Assembly (NCBI GenBank): GCA_015680685.1
Contig: MNCI01035832.1
Span: forward strand, 984,291 to 1,048,290
DNA: 64,000 bases
Origin: Gnetum montanum
Taxonomy: Eukaryota > Streptophyta > Gnetopsida > Gnetales > Gnetaceae
Reading direction: 5' to 3'
This document shows positions 32,230-45,102 of the stretch, one piece after another (the first letter of the stretch is position 1; each line of letters begins with the position of its first letter). The notes beneath the pieces are model-generated. The model was not told the origin of the DNA, searched no databases, and saw nothing but the letters and a program-made list of their open reading frames with translations. The translations under genes were made by a program, and so were the position numbers.

Positions 32230-35071
32230 AGTCAATGGAGAAGTTTAAACAATCGTAGGCAATGGAGGCTCCTAAGGCTTTGAGGAACCTTCTCCTACTT
32301 CAAGCACACTTGATGGTTGAGGTTATTATGGTTGTTATACTATTGCTACAACTTCCAATGAAAGATGGAAAGTATCCAACAATGCTTTCATCGTCTCTTC
32401 CTTACTCCTAGAATCATGCACAGTCCACGTAGCTTCATCAATGTGGGCCAAAATGGGCACATCCCAAGGACAAGGCATTGTTGAATATAGCTCCTTGACA
32501 TTGATAAACTAGGTAGCAAATTGTTTCTACTTAATGTCAAATGTCTTGATTACATTTCATAATTCTTGGTAGTCATTCATCCTTCTGGCTAGGTTCTCAA
32601 TGGTTGATCTTTGATTAGTGAATCTTGCTTTGAGAACTTCAAGTCTAGCATTTGTAGTCTTAAGCTTTTACTTGGTCTCATTATGGTGCTTGAACTCTAC
32701 CTTGTACACCAATTACGAGTTGGCCACCTACTTTTCTAATTTTGACCACATTCGTCTAGTCATCAACATTGCCAACTTTGTGCATCAAAGATTGGTGAGC
32801 TCCATGTATTCAGTCATCTCTTCTATTTACAGCTCCTTTATGTGGATCCCACTTTGTTGTAGGAATATATCCCATTAATGATAGGTTGCCACATTTCTCT
32901 TCCTTGCTAGAGTTTCTAGAGGGCCTCATTGACTTTTTTCTTGACTATTTGGATATGTTTTTTGTTAACTTCTTTTTGTATGCCAACCTGATCTCTATGA
33001 TGATGTTTTACTCAATTTTGATTGCAATTTTTTGGCATAAGGCATGGACTTCCTCCATGGAGATATTTCTATTCTCTACTACCAATATCCTAAGCTCAGT
33101 GTTCACCCTAACTAGCTGCTCCTACTATTGATAGATAAATTCTTGCAATTGTTGTTTCTATGCATCAACATTCTATAGGTAATGATTTTCCACAATTAGC
33201 ACCTCATTCTCTTGGTGCATCTGGACCAACTCCTTTTGAACTAAATATGGTTTGGCCTTAGCCCTAGATTGGTCAAAGACAGTCATTACCATCCTCACCT
33301 CAACCTATTTGAGTCTATCCTAAGCTATTGAAAAGCTTCATCTCTTGTTAATGTAGGGTTGAGGAGTGCAGGATTAGAAAAATGGGCTCTTAGTTTAGCA
33401 ACCTTTGCAAAGAAGCATTAGTTTTGTTCTTGAAACATTTTGAGTTTTCCTTACAGAATTATGCACTTGCCCTTTGCTTCAAACAACTTTGATTGGGTTT
33501 CTATGATGTTATCTAGAAAATCAAAGATATTTAGCATCAGTTGCCTAGTTTCCACTAGTTGGTATAGCAATTCTTCATGCTGGGTTGCATTGAATTTTCC
33601 ACTAATAGTCCCTGTGGACATCTATACATCTCTGATTGTAGAAAAATCTAGTATAGGCACCACATGTGCATTCAAAGCTTCAACGATTATGTCAGCCACT
33701 ACTTCTACTACTATGTCCTATCCTTGGTACTATATCATCAATATAGTTACCCCTTTGCCCTTCTCCATGCATACAAAAAAGGTAGTGACATTCCCAGAGA
33801 TTTCTGGGAATTACTATTATTGCAAGAAATACACCATCACCTTTCAGTCACTAGGATTCAACCTTGCAGGTAGCTGCATTCTTTGGGTTGAAAATATTTG
33901 TCCACCATCCTCTATCTGATTTATCATTCAGGCCACTTCATTGAGGTGAATCATTCATTACAATGCGGTAGACAAATGGGTCCCCATCATTGGTCCATGT
34001 TCACTGCTCCTACTCATGCAAGAGCTATTCTTGGATTTCATGCAAGCACTTAATGGCTATGTAGGACTCTGACATTGTTTCTTAAGTGGGTGGTGGAGGT
34101 GGCTACTCCTCTTCTTTTGATATAGTAGGGATTTTATCCTTTATCATCTTAGACCAAGAGGTGATGGGAGTATGCTTGAGTGTGTCATTAGCATAGTAGA
34201 CTATCCCTGCCCTCTTGCATAATTTTCTAATCAGGCATGGAAACGGTAGGGTTTTTCTTCCATGTTCATTCTTCTTGAAATGTTTCTCTATCTCTAGATA
34301 GATCAACTATGAAAGGTTAACAAGGAATTTCCTACTTACAGCAACATAGGCATGGGTGGAGAAGGTTGTCACCTTGTTGGGCCTCACTATCAGATTAAGG
34401 TGATAGGTCGCTATCTTAAAGTATATTTTCTTTGTTGGTGTGAGCACACCAAAATCCTTATAGTCAACCCCATAACATTGCTAAGTCCACTCCCTTTTTT
34501 CCTCAGGGTCTACTTACATTGAGATTTCTACCAAATGGATGCCAGAATTAGGCAAACCAAGAGCTTGCATAATCATTTTTGTAGAATAAGACACTTGAAT
34601 GTCCTTGATTCTCATAGTGGCTCCTACCTTTCTACTATTCCAAAAGAGATATGTCTCTCCCATGTACCACATCCTACTGATAGTGATGATTGGCCACATG
34701 GGAGAGCATTGCAGTTATGTATTGACTTCTAGTAGAGCATTTTCCAAAAATGGTCCAAAGTTCAGTTCTTAAAGAACTGAGCATTGGACATCATGAGGCT
34801 TAATCATGTTCATGAAGGCTTATTTCAGTGTGACCTCAAGTCTTGGTATAGGCCTTGGTGCCTCTCCCCTTTGGGATTGTTTTGTAGCAACCTCTTCTTT
34901 AGGAATCTTTCAAATAGATTCCAGTTTAGGCTCCTCCCAAAGAGATCCCATTATGTGAGTTTCTACTACCTGCTCCTAAACTTATTCTTCCTAGCCTCTT
35001 CTAGTTCTAGGTTGTTTGTTCTGTGGTTGTGATGGTCCTCCTTCCTATGGGAATTTTGGTCTAGGTGCCAT
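32230..35071 (-). pseudogene. M2 third ORF (accessory, coiled-coil protein)
   Basis: The start at 35071 (minus) gives MAPRPKFP, a stop, then GGPSQPQNK, matching P1 MALKPRHP..EEPSQP. The middle reads FPMWPII, WYMGETYLFW, MRIKDIQVSYSTKMIMQ and ALGLPNSGIHLVEI (34514-34699). KNEHGRKTLPFPCLIRKLCK and YYANDTLKHTPITSW follow (34103-34306). These match P1 at the same places. The C-terminal third is Gln/Glu/Leu-rich. Conservation in two diverged elements argues for a once-functional protein. Multiple stops and frameshifts are present. Confidence 0.65.
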
Positions 35072-37080
35072 TTGTAATCACAACATGACCAAGGATTATC
35101 ACTTAAATGTGTAACTTCAAACATTGGGAATACCTTATCTCTTAGGATAGTTACACTTGGCTAAGTTGTGATCATGGCCTAGTTGATTATTTTAATATTA
35201 ATAATTAATTTTAATTTTGTTGGAGTTTGTTGAAAAGGTTAAACTCTCAAAAATTGATAGTTTAGTGTTATTTTATTCATTAATCCTTTAGGGTAGTTAG
35301 AATAATTTCAAAATATTTTCATCAAAAACCTCAAGGTTTGTGCCCTCCACGACTAAGAGCTTACCTTTGGTAGCTCAAGAATCGAAAAACGGAATGATTT
35401 GGACAAACAGTGTGAGAGTTATGGGCTCTACAACATTTAGGGCTCTAAAAAATTGCAAAAACCCTTCTATTGTTTTGAAGCAAGTGACAAAAATTTTCAA
35501 AGTGTTTGGCAATAGATACAAAATTTTTGGGTTGCGTTGACATGGCCTAGTTGATGAGGCCAAGTTGACATAGCTGTTGACCACCATTGACTTTGTCAAA
35601 AGTAATGAAAAATAAGGAGTTTTTGAGAGAAATTTGGGTCAAATGGATTCCCAAAAGGTTAGAGACATAATGATGTCATTAGAAGAGGGTTTCGATATTC
35701 GAAAAATTGAGGAATAAGTAGAGAATGAGATTTGATGAAGAAGAATGCCTTAAGGAGCACATAGTTGGATGCACAATGGGACACATGAAAGATTTTGATT
35801 ACATTAATGTCTAAAGGTAAAGAACTTAACTATCCAAACCATGACATATACAAGTGGGTCCTCCCCATAGAAACACATGTCCTTTTTACCCTTGCATAAC
35901 CTCAATAAAGGAGTTTGTGAGCCCCATAGTTGATTAATAGTTATGAAAAGTTAAGGACCAAACCAAAAGAATCTATTCAAGAATTTCAACAGGTCAAACT
36001 ATGACATGAAACAAAAACATGAAAACCGATAGTAAGGTGAGTTATGGAGAGCATTGATGGATGAAAGAGAGAATAGAATGGAGGTCCTAATCATGGTCAC
36101 ATGAAGTCCCTTATGGAATTTGTGGTTAAATGACTTGATAAAGTCCAACTATAGTACAAACCAAAACCAACCACTTTTAGTAACTTTGCATTACCACTCT
36201 AGAATTGGTCTACCCCCTTAAGACACAAGAATGCTTTCACAAACAACCACTGCTCCTTATTAAATAAGAAAAGAGAGGTAGGAAGTGAGAAACAACCTTA
36301 GTTAGAGGGGACCTTTAGGCATGGGTGTATGTCTTTGTAGTCCCATAACTAGTGCTTGCAACTCATTTATTTTGTCTAAGGGGTGTGCTTTGAATCCCCA
36401 TCATGTTCTTTTTACTTATTTTTTTTGGTGATGGGAACCACACCATGCAAAGACTTATTCAACTTCCTATTATTGGTCAACATAGAACAGTAAGAAATCC
36501 ATGAAAAACACACATGCACTCAAGATGGTAGAAAGGCACAAAGAGTATAGAATCCCCTTGAAGTCACACCTTTTTCAAACCTTTGAATCTTTCTCAAGCT
36601 TGGAAACTACCATGGTCACAAGTTCGTTAAGGTTTTATTAATGAAAAAGGAACCTCATTTTCCCAAAACTAGGAAAACCATAGCGTTTATGGATGGGTCG
36701 ATGACATGAACTCACTACCTGTTTCATGAAAATAGAAACTCATCTTAGTTACTAGCCATCAAAATTCAAAAATAAAAACCATACATTAGCAAACAAAAAC
36801 ATTAAGCACAAACCACCATTAGTAACCAACAACAACATCATTGTGTCATGTTGGAAATATAGCATTTTATTAGCAAAAAAAATAATGAAAAGGTCACACC
36901 AAAATAAAGAAAAAAAATATTCAAGAAATTGGAAAATATTTTAAGATAGATAAAATGTACTAATCATGTTGTAAAACAAAAATTGAAAAAACTAATCAAG
37001 TAAAAACAAAAAGGTGTAAGGTAAAGAAGGTGTAAAAAAAAGTTGTAAAAATAATAGTGTAAAACAAAAAGATTTAAAAT
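35072..37080 (-). other. M2 noncoding region after integrase
   Basis: No gene. It holds a GGCC/GTTGAC repeat cluster at about 35535-35590 resembling the family U3, and the stem-loop at 36382-36444. On the plus strand A-rich tracts occur at 36870-37080. Confidence 0.6.
36382..36444 (-). ncRNA. Family stem-loop with A-rich loop, M2 copy
   Basis: GGTGTG pairs with CACACC and CCCATCA pairs with TGATGGG, with the conserved CTTTGAAT bulge. On the sense strand the loop is A-rich. Compared with P1 (CCTCAT/ATGAGG) the helix has a C-G pair where P1 has T-A. Confidence 0.55.
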
Positions 37081-37089
37081 TGAGGAGCC

Positions 37090-38420
37090 ATTTATAATGA
37101 TTAGCATGGAGGACCATCTTTCCCATGACTACGTGGGAAAGAGGAGATTCAAAAAATTGAGCATGGTTGTCCATCTGATGAGGTGTTGCTTCCATTAGCT
37201 TGCATAGATTCATGAAAAGGTTTTACTTGTTGTGTGTTGACCATTTGCTTTTTATTTAGGCTCTTAGGTTTGTAGATCAACATAGCCTTCGAAGGAAAAT
37301 TTTCATAGATAATATAAGGCCCCTCCCACAATGTCTGAAACTTAATTCATTGAGGTATGTGTGTGGAGTTCTAATAGAGAAACTTATCTCCCAATTGAAA
37401 TTTTACTTTTTTTATTCTAAGGTCATGGCACCTTTTGTTGAATGCTTTGTGTACTTCATTCTAGGATAGGACTACCAATTGATTTTCATCTAGCACATTC
37501 AAGTTGATCAATTTCTCTTTTTGTACTAGGCTCAAGTCAAGTTCCAAGTCATAGGCTGTTGAAAGTATACGAAGTTCGGATTAAATAGGAAGTGTTGGTA
37601 ATTTTTCATACACCATCTCATAAGGAGAGTAGCCTATAGGGAGTTTCCATATTAAGAAGTATGCTCAAGGGAATCTTTGAGTTTGTGCTCTAGTCTCTCC
37701 TATATTTGCTAATAGTTCTCATTAGGATCTTTGTGATCTCCCTATTGGTAACTTCAACATGATCATTGATGTGGGGGTGGTAGGATGTTAGTTTATGTTT
37801 GACCCCTAAGCATTGCATAAGCTTGCAAAAGGTAGTACCTGTAAAATAGGTTCCATTTTTAAAAATCAATGCACGTGGCACCCCAAACCTATTCACAACA
37901 TTTTGTTATATAAATTGTGCATCAGTGGATGATGTATAGTCAATGATGGCTGCTGTTTCTTCCCATTTTGTGTAGTAATCAATGGCCATGATTATATATG
38001 CCTTTTCCATTTAACATGAGTGTGATGGAACCCATGAAGTCAATGCCCCATATGTCAAATGGTTCCAATGGTTAAATCCACTATTAAGAACCCTTCATTC
38101 ATGCGATCATCCCACCATCTCATTGATAGTGTTCACAAGAGCAGACAAACTAGTGGGCATCTCTAAATATGGTTGGCCAATAATACCTCACCATCATGAC
38201 CTTAATGGCCATGCATCTCCCAACATAGTGGCTCCCATAAGGGCCCTCATGAGCATCTTGGAGAATGTGCACTTGATCAGCATTAGGTACATACCAACGA
38301 ACCAGGCCATTGGTGCACATCTTGTAAAGGTGTCTATTGATTTTCATAAAGCATTTGGCCTAATGAAGAAACTATTATTTCTTCTTGTAGTCCAGATCTT
38401 ATGGCATCTCCTAAGTGAGA
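37090..38420 (-). pseudogene. M2 integrase
   Basis: The zinc-binding part reads HILQDAHEGPYGSHY, VGRCMAIKVMM and YYWPTIFRDAH (38150-38347). The core at 37690-37896 reads NRFGVPRALIFKNGTYF, where the family has SDNGTHF. The second catalytic Asp is therefore Lys. The Glu region DHVEVTNREITKIL is intact. The C-terminal part is MWEGPYIIYENFPSKAML and QMVNTQQVKPFHE (37149-37331). Confidence 0.85.
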
Positions 38421-39890
38421 AGATAAGTGAGGATGCCATCATACCATTTTGGTTCTACGAGCACTTGTTCATTAATTACATATGTAAAAAGGAGTTCATC
38501 AGGAAATTGGTTAGGGAGTGAGATCTATCCTCCTCTTTATTATCCCATCATAAGATAAGTAATCAGTGACCACATTCTCAATGCCTTTTCAATCTACCAT
38601 TGTAAGATCAAATTCCTGCAAGATCACCAACTAGTGTATGACACAGGAGCTCATCGTTGGCTTGTTCATGAGAAAGTGGATGGCCTTATGATCAATGTGC
38701 ACAAACACTTTGTATCCAAGCCCATAGTGCCTAAACCTTTTCAAAGAATACACCACTACCATTAGTTTTTTTTTGTTGTGGTGTAATTTAGTTATGCACC
38801 CACAATGCTCTGACTTGTGTAGTGGTTATAATATGGATGTTTTCAGTCATCCAATTACGTAAGCATAGCTCCCAAGATGTAGTTAGATACATCTATCATT
38901 ATATGAAATAGTCTTGACTAGTCAAGTTCTCGTAGAATTGGAGTCTCTACAAGCTTCTTCTTGAGCCTCTAGAATGCATTTTTGCATTCCTTAGTCCAAA
39001 TGAATGGAGCTTCTTTCTTTGTTAGTTTGACCAACAATTTTATGATCTTAGAGAAACTCTCTATAAATTTTCGATAGTAGCGAGTGTGTCCAAGGAATGT
39101 CCAAACATCTTTGATAGTTTCTGGTTGATGTGTTTTACCTTGGATGATCCTTATCTTTTCAAGGTCTACCTTAATCCCTGCCTAAGAAATTCTATTCCCC
39201 AGTACAATGCCCTCTTGAACCATCAGATGACTCTTCTACCAATTGAGCCAAAGATTCATCTCCATACACCTTTTAAGCATTTGCTTAAGGAAATCCAAGG
39301 CTTGCTTAAATGTAGCAACATAGGTGGAGAAGTCATCCATGAAGACTTCCACCCTGCTACCAATCTATAGCTAAAAAATGCTCAGGACCAAGCATTCAAA
39401 TGTTGCTGGAGCATTGCATAGATCAAAAGGTATCTTTCAATATGCAAAAGTCCCCTAGGGACTCGTGAATGTAGTTTTGGCTTGATCCTCTAGCACAATC
39501 TAGATTCAGTTATAGCCACTATAACCATCTAGAAAATTCTAATAACAATGCCCAGATATAGTGTATAAGACTTGAGCCACAAATGGCAATGGAAAGTGAT
39601 ATTTAAATGTTGTCATATTTAACAATTGGAAGTCAATGCAAACTCACCACTTGCCACCTTTCTTTGGCACAATTACGAGTGGGCTAACCCACTCACTATC
39701 CACAATGGGATAGATAAACACTACCTTAAGGAGCTATTCAATTTTCTCTTTGATGATCTACTTTAATTTTGGATTTAATCATCTTTGTAGATATCTCTTT
39801 GGCTTCATGGTCGAATCAATGTACATACGATGCTGGCATATCCTAGGATTGATCCTTGTGAGTTCAGAACATAACCAAGCAAAGGTTGTT
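38421..39890 (-). pseudogene. M2 RNase H and reverse transcriptase
   Basis: RT lies at the right. The active-site box FMDDFSTY is encoded at about 39332-39343 and keeps both catalytic Asp, unlike M1 and P1. Upstream of it (39640-39720) the complement of WVSPLVIVPKKGGKW-like sequence is seen. RNase H follows to the left (38560-38900), with several stops. Confidence 0.75.
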
Positions 39891-40893
39891 GGCCATTTAT
39901 TAACCATCCTCAATAGCATTTATTTTTGTTTAGGAACAAGATTAGCATTGATTATTACTGGCTTTCCATTTTTCAAAAATGCATACTCCATGCCAGTTAG
40001 TAGAGTGTTCAACTCTAAGGGTTCTTATTTAAATTTTTCAAGGATTTCCAACTCTCCCTGATAGGTATCATCATTTGCATTATTATAGAGTTTGTGATGG
40101 ACTTGCTCAAGTTTATCCATGCCTTCAACATAGGCACATGTCAAGCTCTTAGCAAGTTCCATGCAAAGTGTGTTGCTTTCAAGATTTGCTATCAGCCACT
40201 AGGTACCCTCATGTTTTATGGCTATTGCATATAGGCACCTTTGAACTTAAGATTCATTTGCACACTAGCTACATGATTTGATGATGCACTCTTGATAGAC
40301 TAGAGTTTTTGCACATAGTCGCACCTGTTGTCACTATACACAATGTATGGAATTCTCTTCTTCTTAATTTTTCCAAATTTATTTTCCTTGGAAATTTCCA
40401 AAGAGAGATCTTTGATGCCCATTCACACATCAATAGTTCTCAACCATGCACTTCCCATAATAATTGGAAAGTCTTTCTTATAGTTCTCAACCTCGATCAC
40501 CAGAAAATTAGTAGGATAGGACCACCCATAAACAATGGTCACAATGTCCTCCATAAGTCCCAAAGGAACTATGATTGATTAGTCTATGAATTTTGGACAG
40601 ATATTACTCTTCTTGAGAGGTAATAAGTTCCATGCTTTGTACATGTCATGGAAAATTATATTGACACTGAAACTTGAATCAAGAAGAGCCTTGCATGGCT
40701 CATGTCTAGTGATTTTCAAGTAGATGAAAGGACTTCCAGGGTCAAATGTTTTCCTTGGAAGGTTGCCAGCCTTAATCCAATTATATAGAACATGGATTAA
40801 CATGATAGTGCAAATCTTAAGAGACATTTGGTTTGAAGGGTGCTCCAAAGTATTTGATGTAGAGGATGATGGAAAGACAAGGTAGTGAACCAC
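39891..40893 (-). pseudogene. M2 protease and RT-protease spacer
   Basis: Protease at 40290-40893 reads ITRHEPCKALLDS, SFSVNIIFHDMYKAWNL and PLKKSNICPKFID. The active site is Asp-Ser-Ser instead of Asp-Ser-Gly. The spacer to RT contains the complement of NGKPVIINA-like sequence shared with P1 (18730-18760) and M1. Confidence 0.75.
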
Positions 40894-41439
40894 ATTAGTA
40901 TGTGAGGAATTGGGAGGACTGTTGGATTAGAAGAATGGTCATTTTCGGGATCTCATTTTTGAACCACTTGGTTGGAAAGCTAGTTGTAATTTAATAGCCC
41001 TAGTAGTGTTATGTTGTTGCAACTATGGTGGAATTTCATCCTACATAGATGGATCAAGAGGTAATTGGGTTGAGGGTGGAGGAGCATGTGCTAAAGAATG
41101 AGAAGGGTGGTATAGATATGGGGTTTCTACTCTAGTAGATGGAGAATAAGTTCTGTGATACTCTGGAGGGTAGTGGCAGTACTGAAAAGAATCATGACTA
41201 GAAGAGTTATGAAAGGACATTAGTTGTTGAACATATTACCTATAGGGATTTGGTTGCCTATAAGGGTACTACTGCCTTGGTGGTGGCATCCCCAATGACT
41301 ATGGGTGTTGCCACTATTGGTATTGGTCATACGATTGTGGTGGAGTTTCACTTGGATAATAATCTTGTTATTGTTGGTGGAATTACCTTGGATTTCCTTA
41401 AGGATAAGGTAATCTTCTGGGTGCTTGCCTTCTTTCCAG

Positions 41440-43258
41440 TCTAGGATTCAATGTGTACACCCCAAATTCCTATAAGTGTGACATGACAAGGAAACATCCT
41501 TTAGGATGTTTGTATTGATAGATGTCACATCCACCATCATCATCTGCTCTATCTCCATAACTTCATCTACTACAGTAGCTTTTCCCTTACCCCTTTGGCA
41601 AGCACATTCAACTTCTTTCCACCTCCTACAATCACAATCACTACTATTCTCTCTTAATTCTTCAATGATTTTTAGAGTATTTTAGAATTTTTTATCTAAC
41701 GAATCCCACATTTTATCTAACTTGGCCAAAATTTTAGAAATAAATTTTTGATTGACAAGGTCTTTCTATTCACCACCTCATCAAGTAGTGACTCCTCCTC
41801 ACTATCACAAAATTGGACTTCCCACGTTCTAACAGAAGGATCCCTGTTGTATTCTTTAGCACTTTTCCATTTCCTCAACTCTCCTTCTTCTTTTACTACC
41901 TACTTAATTAGCCTTTGAATTTGATGGGCTCTAAGTTTTGATAGCCTCCCTCAGGCATGGATCCTAAGAGTTCTTCTAATTTCTAATCTAAGTCCATCTA
42001 TGATATAACTAAGTTGTTCCCACTGAGAATAACCATGCTAAGGGCATTGGTGTGTGTGAGAATAATATCTGCCCATGGCAGCATCCAAGGGTTCATGATT
42101 TCTTTACTTTCATCCTTGAATCTAACTTCTCAAATTAGACACTCTAGAGTATTCCTAATATTTATCATTAAATAACTCTAGCATTGTACTCCACCTACGA
42201 ATGGATTTCGGCTCCAAGGACTGGTACTGACATTTTTCTTTCTTAATGATTATCCTAGGAAATAGCTTTAATTTCTGCCAATCATTTTCAATATTTTGTA
42301 AGGCATAGGCATCATAAAAATCTTGAAGATGCGTTTGCGGAATAGAGTTATATCCCCCCTCAAATTTGAAAATATTGTTCATATCAAGTCATCTAATTCG
42401 ACTATCTTTCACATGCCTGGTTGAAATTGTTACAACCTCTACAATATTTAGCATGCTTTGAGTTGCCAGCAAAGGCTCATCATCATCATTATTTTGATGA
42501 TGCCAACGATGTCCTCTGCTACCTCTTCATTCATGATGGGCCCGACGATCATCACTGTTGTCCTACTATTCACCTTCATCATTGTTCTTTCTGTGGTGTT
42601 TGTTAGAACTAGAAGAGGAAGAAAAATATGTAGATGAAGAGGATGAAGAGGGAGGAGGACCACCACCACCATGGTATCTACCAACTCCTCTATGGTTTTC
42701 ACAACGACATTCATTAGTTTTCTTGTCATCTTAATGCTTGTCCTAGCCCCTTTCTTGACTTCCATTTTTACCTAAACCTAGTTTGTTAATAGTGGACTAC
42801 AGATTCAAGGTCACATCCCCATCACCAATAACAAGGGGTGGAGAATCTTCATGTTGAGAACCCCTAGAGGAAGAATCCTCATTATCATTTTGGTTAAGTA
42901 AGAACAAAGAATTGGTGAATCGTTTTCCCTTCATAATCTCATGATGCTTCTCCTGGTGTCGACCTCTCTTGCATTGTGTTTCAATGGGACGGTAGTCCCG
43001 ATAGTCATAATCATGCACAATGTACACATCTTAAAGATCTTAGATGCCCAACCTCCTAAGAGTTTGGAGTAGCATCTTGGGCTTAGATCAATCGAGAGGC
43101 ATTACAATGTTGCCTTCCATATCTCGTCATTGCAATTGTTCATCTTGATGTAGGATGAAGGTGAAGTTAGGCACATACTCATTTGGATGAGTATACACCA
43201 CCTTGCATTATTAAGGCAGTGGTGGTTTAGTATCATCATGCTTGTAAGAAGAAGACAT
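41440..43258 (-). pseudogene. M2 gag
   Basis: The start codon is at 43258 (minus), with MSSS-type sequence as in M3. The gag core reads MNNIFKFEGGYNSIPQ, LQDFYDAYALQNIENDWQ and RRWSTMLELFNDKY (42155-42382). The knuckle near 41500-41545 reads CDIY..KHPKGC, so its second Cys is lost. Frameshifts and stops are frequent. A Pro-rich linker (40894-41440) leads to protease. Confidence 0.8.
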
Positions 43259-43382
43259 TTTGCAATACAAATAAGATATCAGTGTGCTTATGTGATTATA
43301 TTTATTGTGAGGATGATTTTGACCTTAGGGTTCATCCAATGATGTTAACTAAACTTAGATAGTGCACATTTCAAACAAAAAG

Positions 43383-43402
43383 AGTCCCTAGCAACGATGC
43401 CA
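43383..43402 (-). other. M2 primer-binding site
   Basis: The plus text AGTCCCTAGCAACGATGCCA is the complement of a tRNA-Asp-type site and lies 1 bp from the LTR. Confidence 0.7.
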
Positions 43403-43403
43403 A

Positions 43404-44262
43404 TGATGAGTAGTGAATACCCCTATGCTCAACCATATGAATCACTAAGTGTTCACGTGTGATCCAGTTGAATTCCATGGACTCCTCGATTCCGATACAC
43501 TAGCCTCAAGAAAGTGAACTTGTCCCAACAATCATTCATTGGCTTCCCAATTACACTCGTGATGTACAAAGGTATGGTTAAGTGTAATCAAGGCATATGA
43601 TTTTTATTATTTTATGTTTTATGTTCCTGGTCCTTAAAATAGAGAAATGAAGTAATTTAATGGCTAATTTAATTTGACTAATTGATTAATCTCTAACTAA
43701 TCCTAACATAAGTATCTGGTCTCACTTTTCATAGACATCCTAAACACATATAATATTGCTGAGTTACCAAATGTTAAGCATTTATGGGATTACCAAGCAT
43801 CATGCGCATGTTTGAAGTGGTCATACTTATGTGCTTACTTAAATGCTATTTAATGTAGCTAGCTTAGTTTAGCTTAATTAGCTTAATTACTTGAAAGCAT
43901 TAAGTAAAATTACATAAAACATTAAATGCATGAACAAAACATTTAATTTAGCCAAAGTGCTACAAGGTTTCTCAACATGCTCGTCTTCATTACCGCACAC
44001 ACTACTATGCTCAGGTACAATAGTGCTTGCATAAGATCTATACACTTAATGACTCATGCTACAAGTGCTCAAGAAATATTCTAACTCTAGAGAAATGAAA
44101 CTACAAAAGCTTTGCTACTCTATGACAAGACCTATTTCCTAAACACAGTAGGAGAACATGTATTTATAGGTAAAAGCTAACACTACGTAGATGAGGCCAC
44201 ATCAATGCATTAAATCATGCATCGATAGGGCCTAGTTGACGTAGCCAATCCATGGTTAATCA
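43404..44262 (-). repeat. M2 5' LTR (859 bp)
   Basis: The plus text begins TGATGAGTAG and ends GGTTAATCA. It keeps the family blocks ATGGTTAAGTGTAA, TGCTACAAGGTTT and a TATA string (GTATTTATAGG at 44159). The right flank lacks a polypurine tract, so this is the outer end of M2. Confidence 0.8.
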
Positions 44263-44400
44263 ATAGGTGTCGAAATAAAAATTTATCTAATTACACTATC
44301 ATGGTTTATCTGCAAGGAAGTACAGTACTATTAGTTTTAGCTAAATCTCAAGCTTGCATACAATTGTGAAATGCATTCACATTAGTATTTAGTAGTAACG

Positions 44401-44482
44401 AATAGGCATGCAAATTTTGTTTAAAATGAAAATAAGAGGAAATAGGCATGAGCAAATTTTGTTCAAAATGAAAATCAAAAGA
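44401..44482 (+). repeat. 40-bp tandem duplication
   Basis: AATAGGCATG..CAAATTTTGT is repeated at 44401-44440 and 44441-44482 with a 2-bp insertion and a few substitutions. Confidence 0.8.
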
Positions 44483-45028
44483 AGCATAAATTTGTGGAAT
44501 TTTTATAATGTCCTTAACAATGAAGGTGTTTGTGTGCTTAATCAAGGAGCCATGCTTAAGCTTGGCCCTACATTGTAGCCCACTTGAAATAGGCAATATG
44601 GAAAGATCTTAGTCAACATTCTTCTTTTTGGTTTTTTCAATATAATGCTAGAAGACAAATTTATATTGTAATTGTTGAAATTGATTGCCATGATTAAATT
44701 GATATGTGTTAAATTGAATGAAACTATTGACACAATTTAAAGGTATTATAAATAAAATTAATTTAACTAAAGTAAAATTGAATTAAGTTTAAGTGAAATT
44801 TGTGGTAAAATCATTTAATAAGCCTTAGGAGGTCCGTTTTTACACACTCTTCACCAACGCGTATCATTGTGCTTTCATAATGTAGTATTCGCTCCGTGGT
44901 TAGAGACTTGACATGTCACAAGTTTGAGTGGAATGGAGCGTTTAGTCAGGGATTGAAAAAACTTATAATCTGCTTTGGAATTGAGGAGGGCTAAGTAAAG
45001 TAGAGCTGCAAGAAACGTGGAATCAGGT

Positions 45029-45102
45029 CACGTCGCTGTTGAGTGAAACCGTTAGGCAGGAGAGGCACGTGGCTGTTGAGTGAAACCGTTAGGCAGGAGA
45101 GG
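45029..45102 (+). promoter_or_regulatory. 37-bp tandem repeat carrying a G-box
   Basis: 45029-45065 and 45066-45102 are identical except for one base. Copy 2 reads GGCACGTGGC, a perfect CACGTG G-box. Copy 1 has CACGTC instead. G-boxes bind bZIP and bHLH factors and are common in light-regulated promoters. The repeat lies about 1.15 kb upstream of the channel gene start codon. Regulation of that gene is inferred only. Confidence 0.5.

Larger units (their letters stand above)
31080..44262 (-). mobile_element. M2: most complete Ty3-gypsy element of the family
   Basis: On the minus strand: 5' LTR (43404-44262), primer site (43383-43402), gag, protease, RT, RNase H, integrase, noncoding region, third ORF (35071-32230), polypurine tract and shared 3' LTR. 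All domains of the family are present, about 13 kb. Stops occur throughout. The RT FMDD box is kept, but integrase has lost a catalytic Asp. Confidence 0.85.

Noticed and set aside
44905-44945. tRNA-like stretch with CTCCGTGGTTAGAG
   Set aside because: It resembles a tRNA A box, but the distance to the B-box-like AGTTTGAG is too short for a tRNA and no arms pair. A SINE scrap cannot be excluded.
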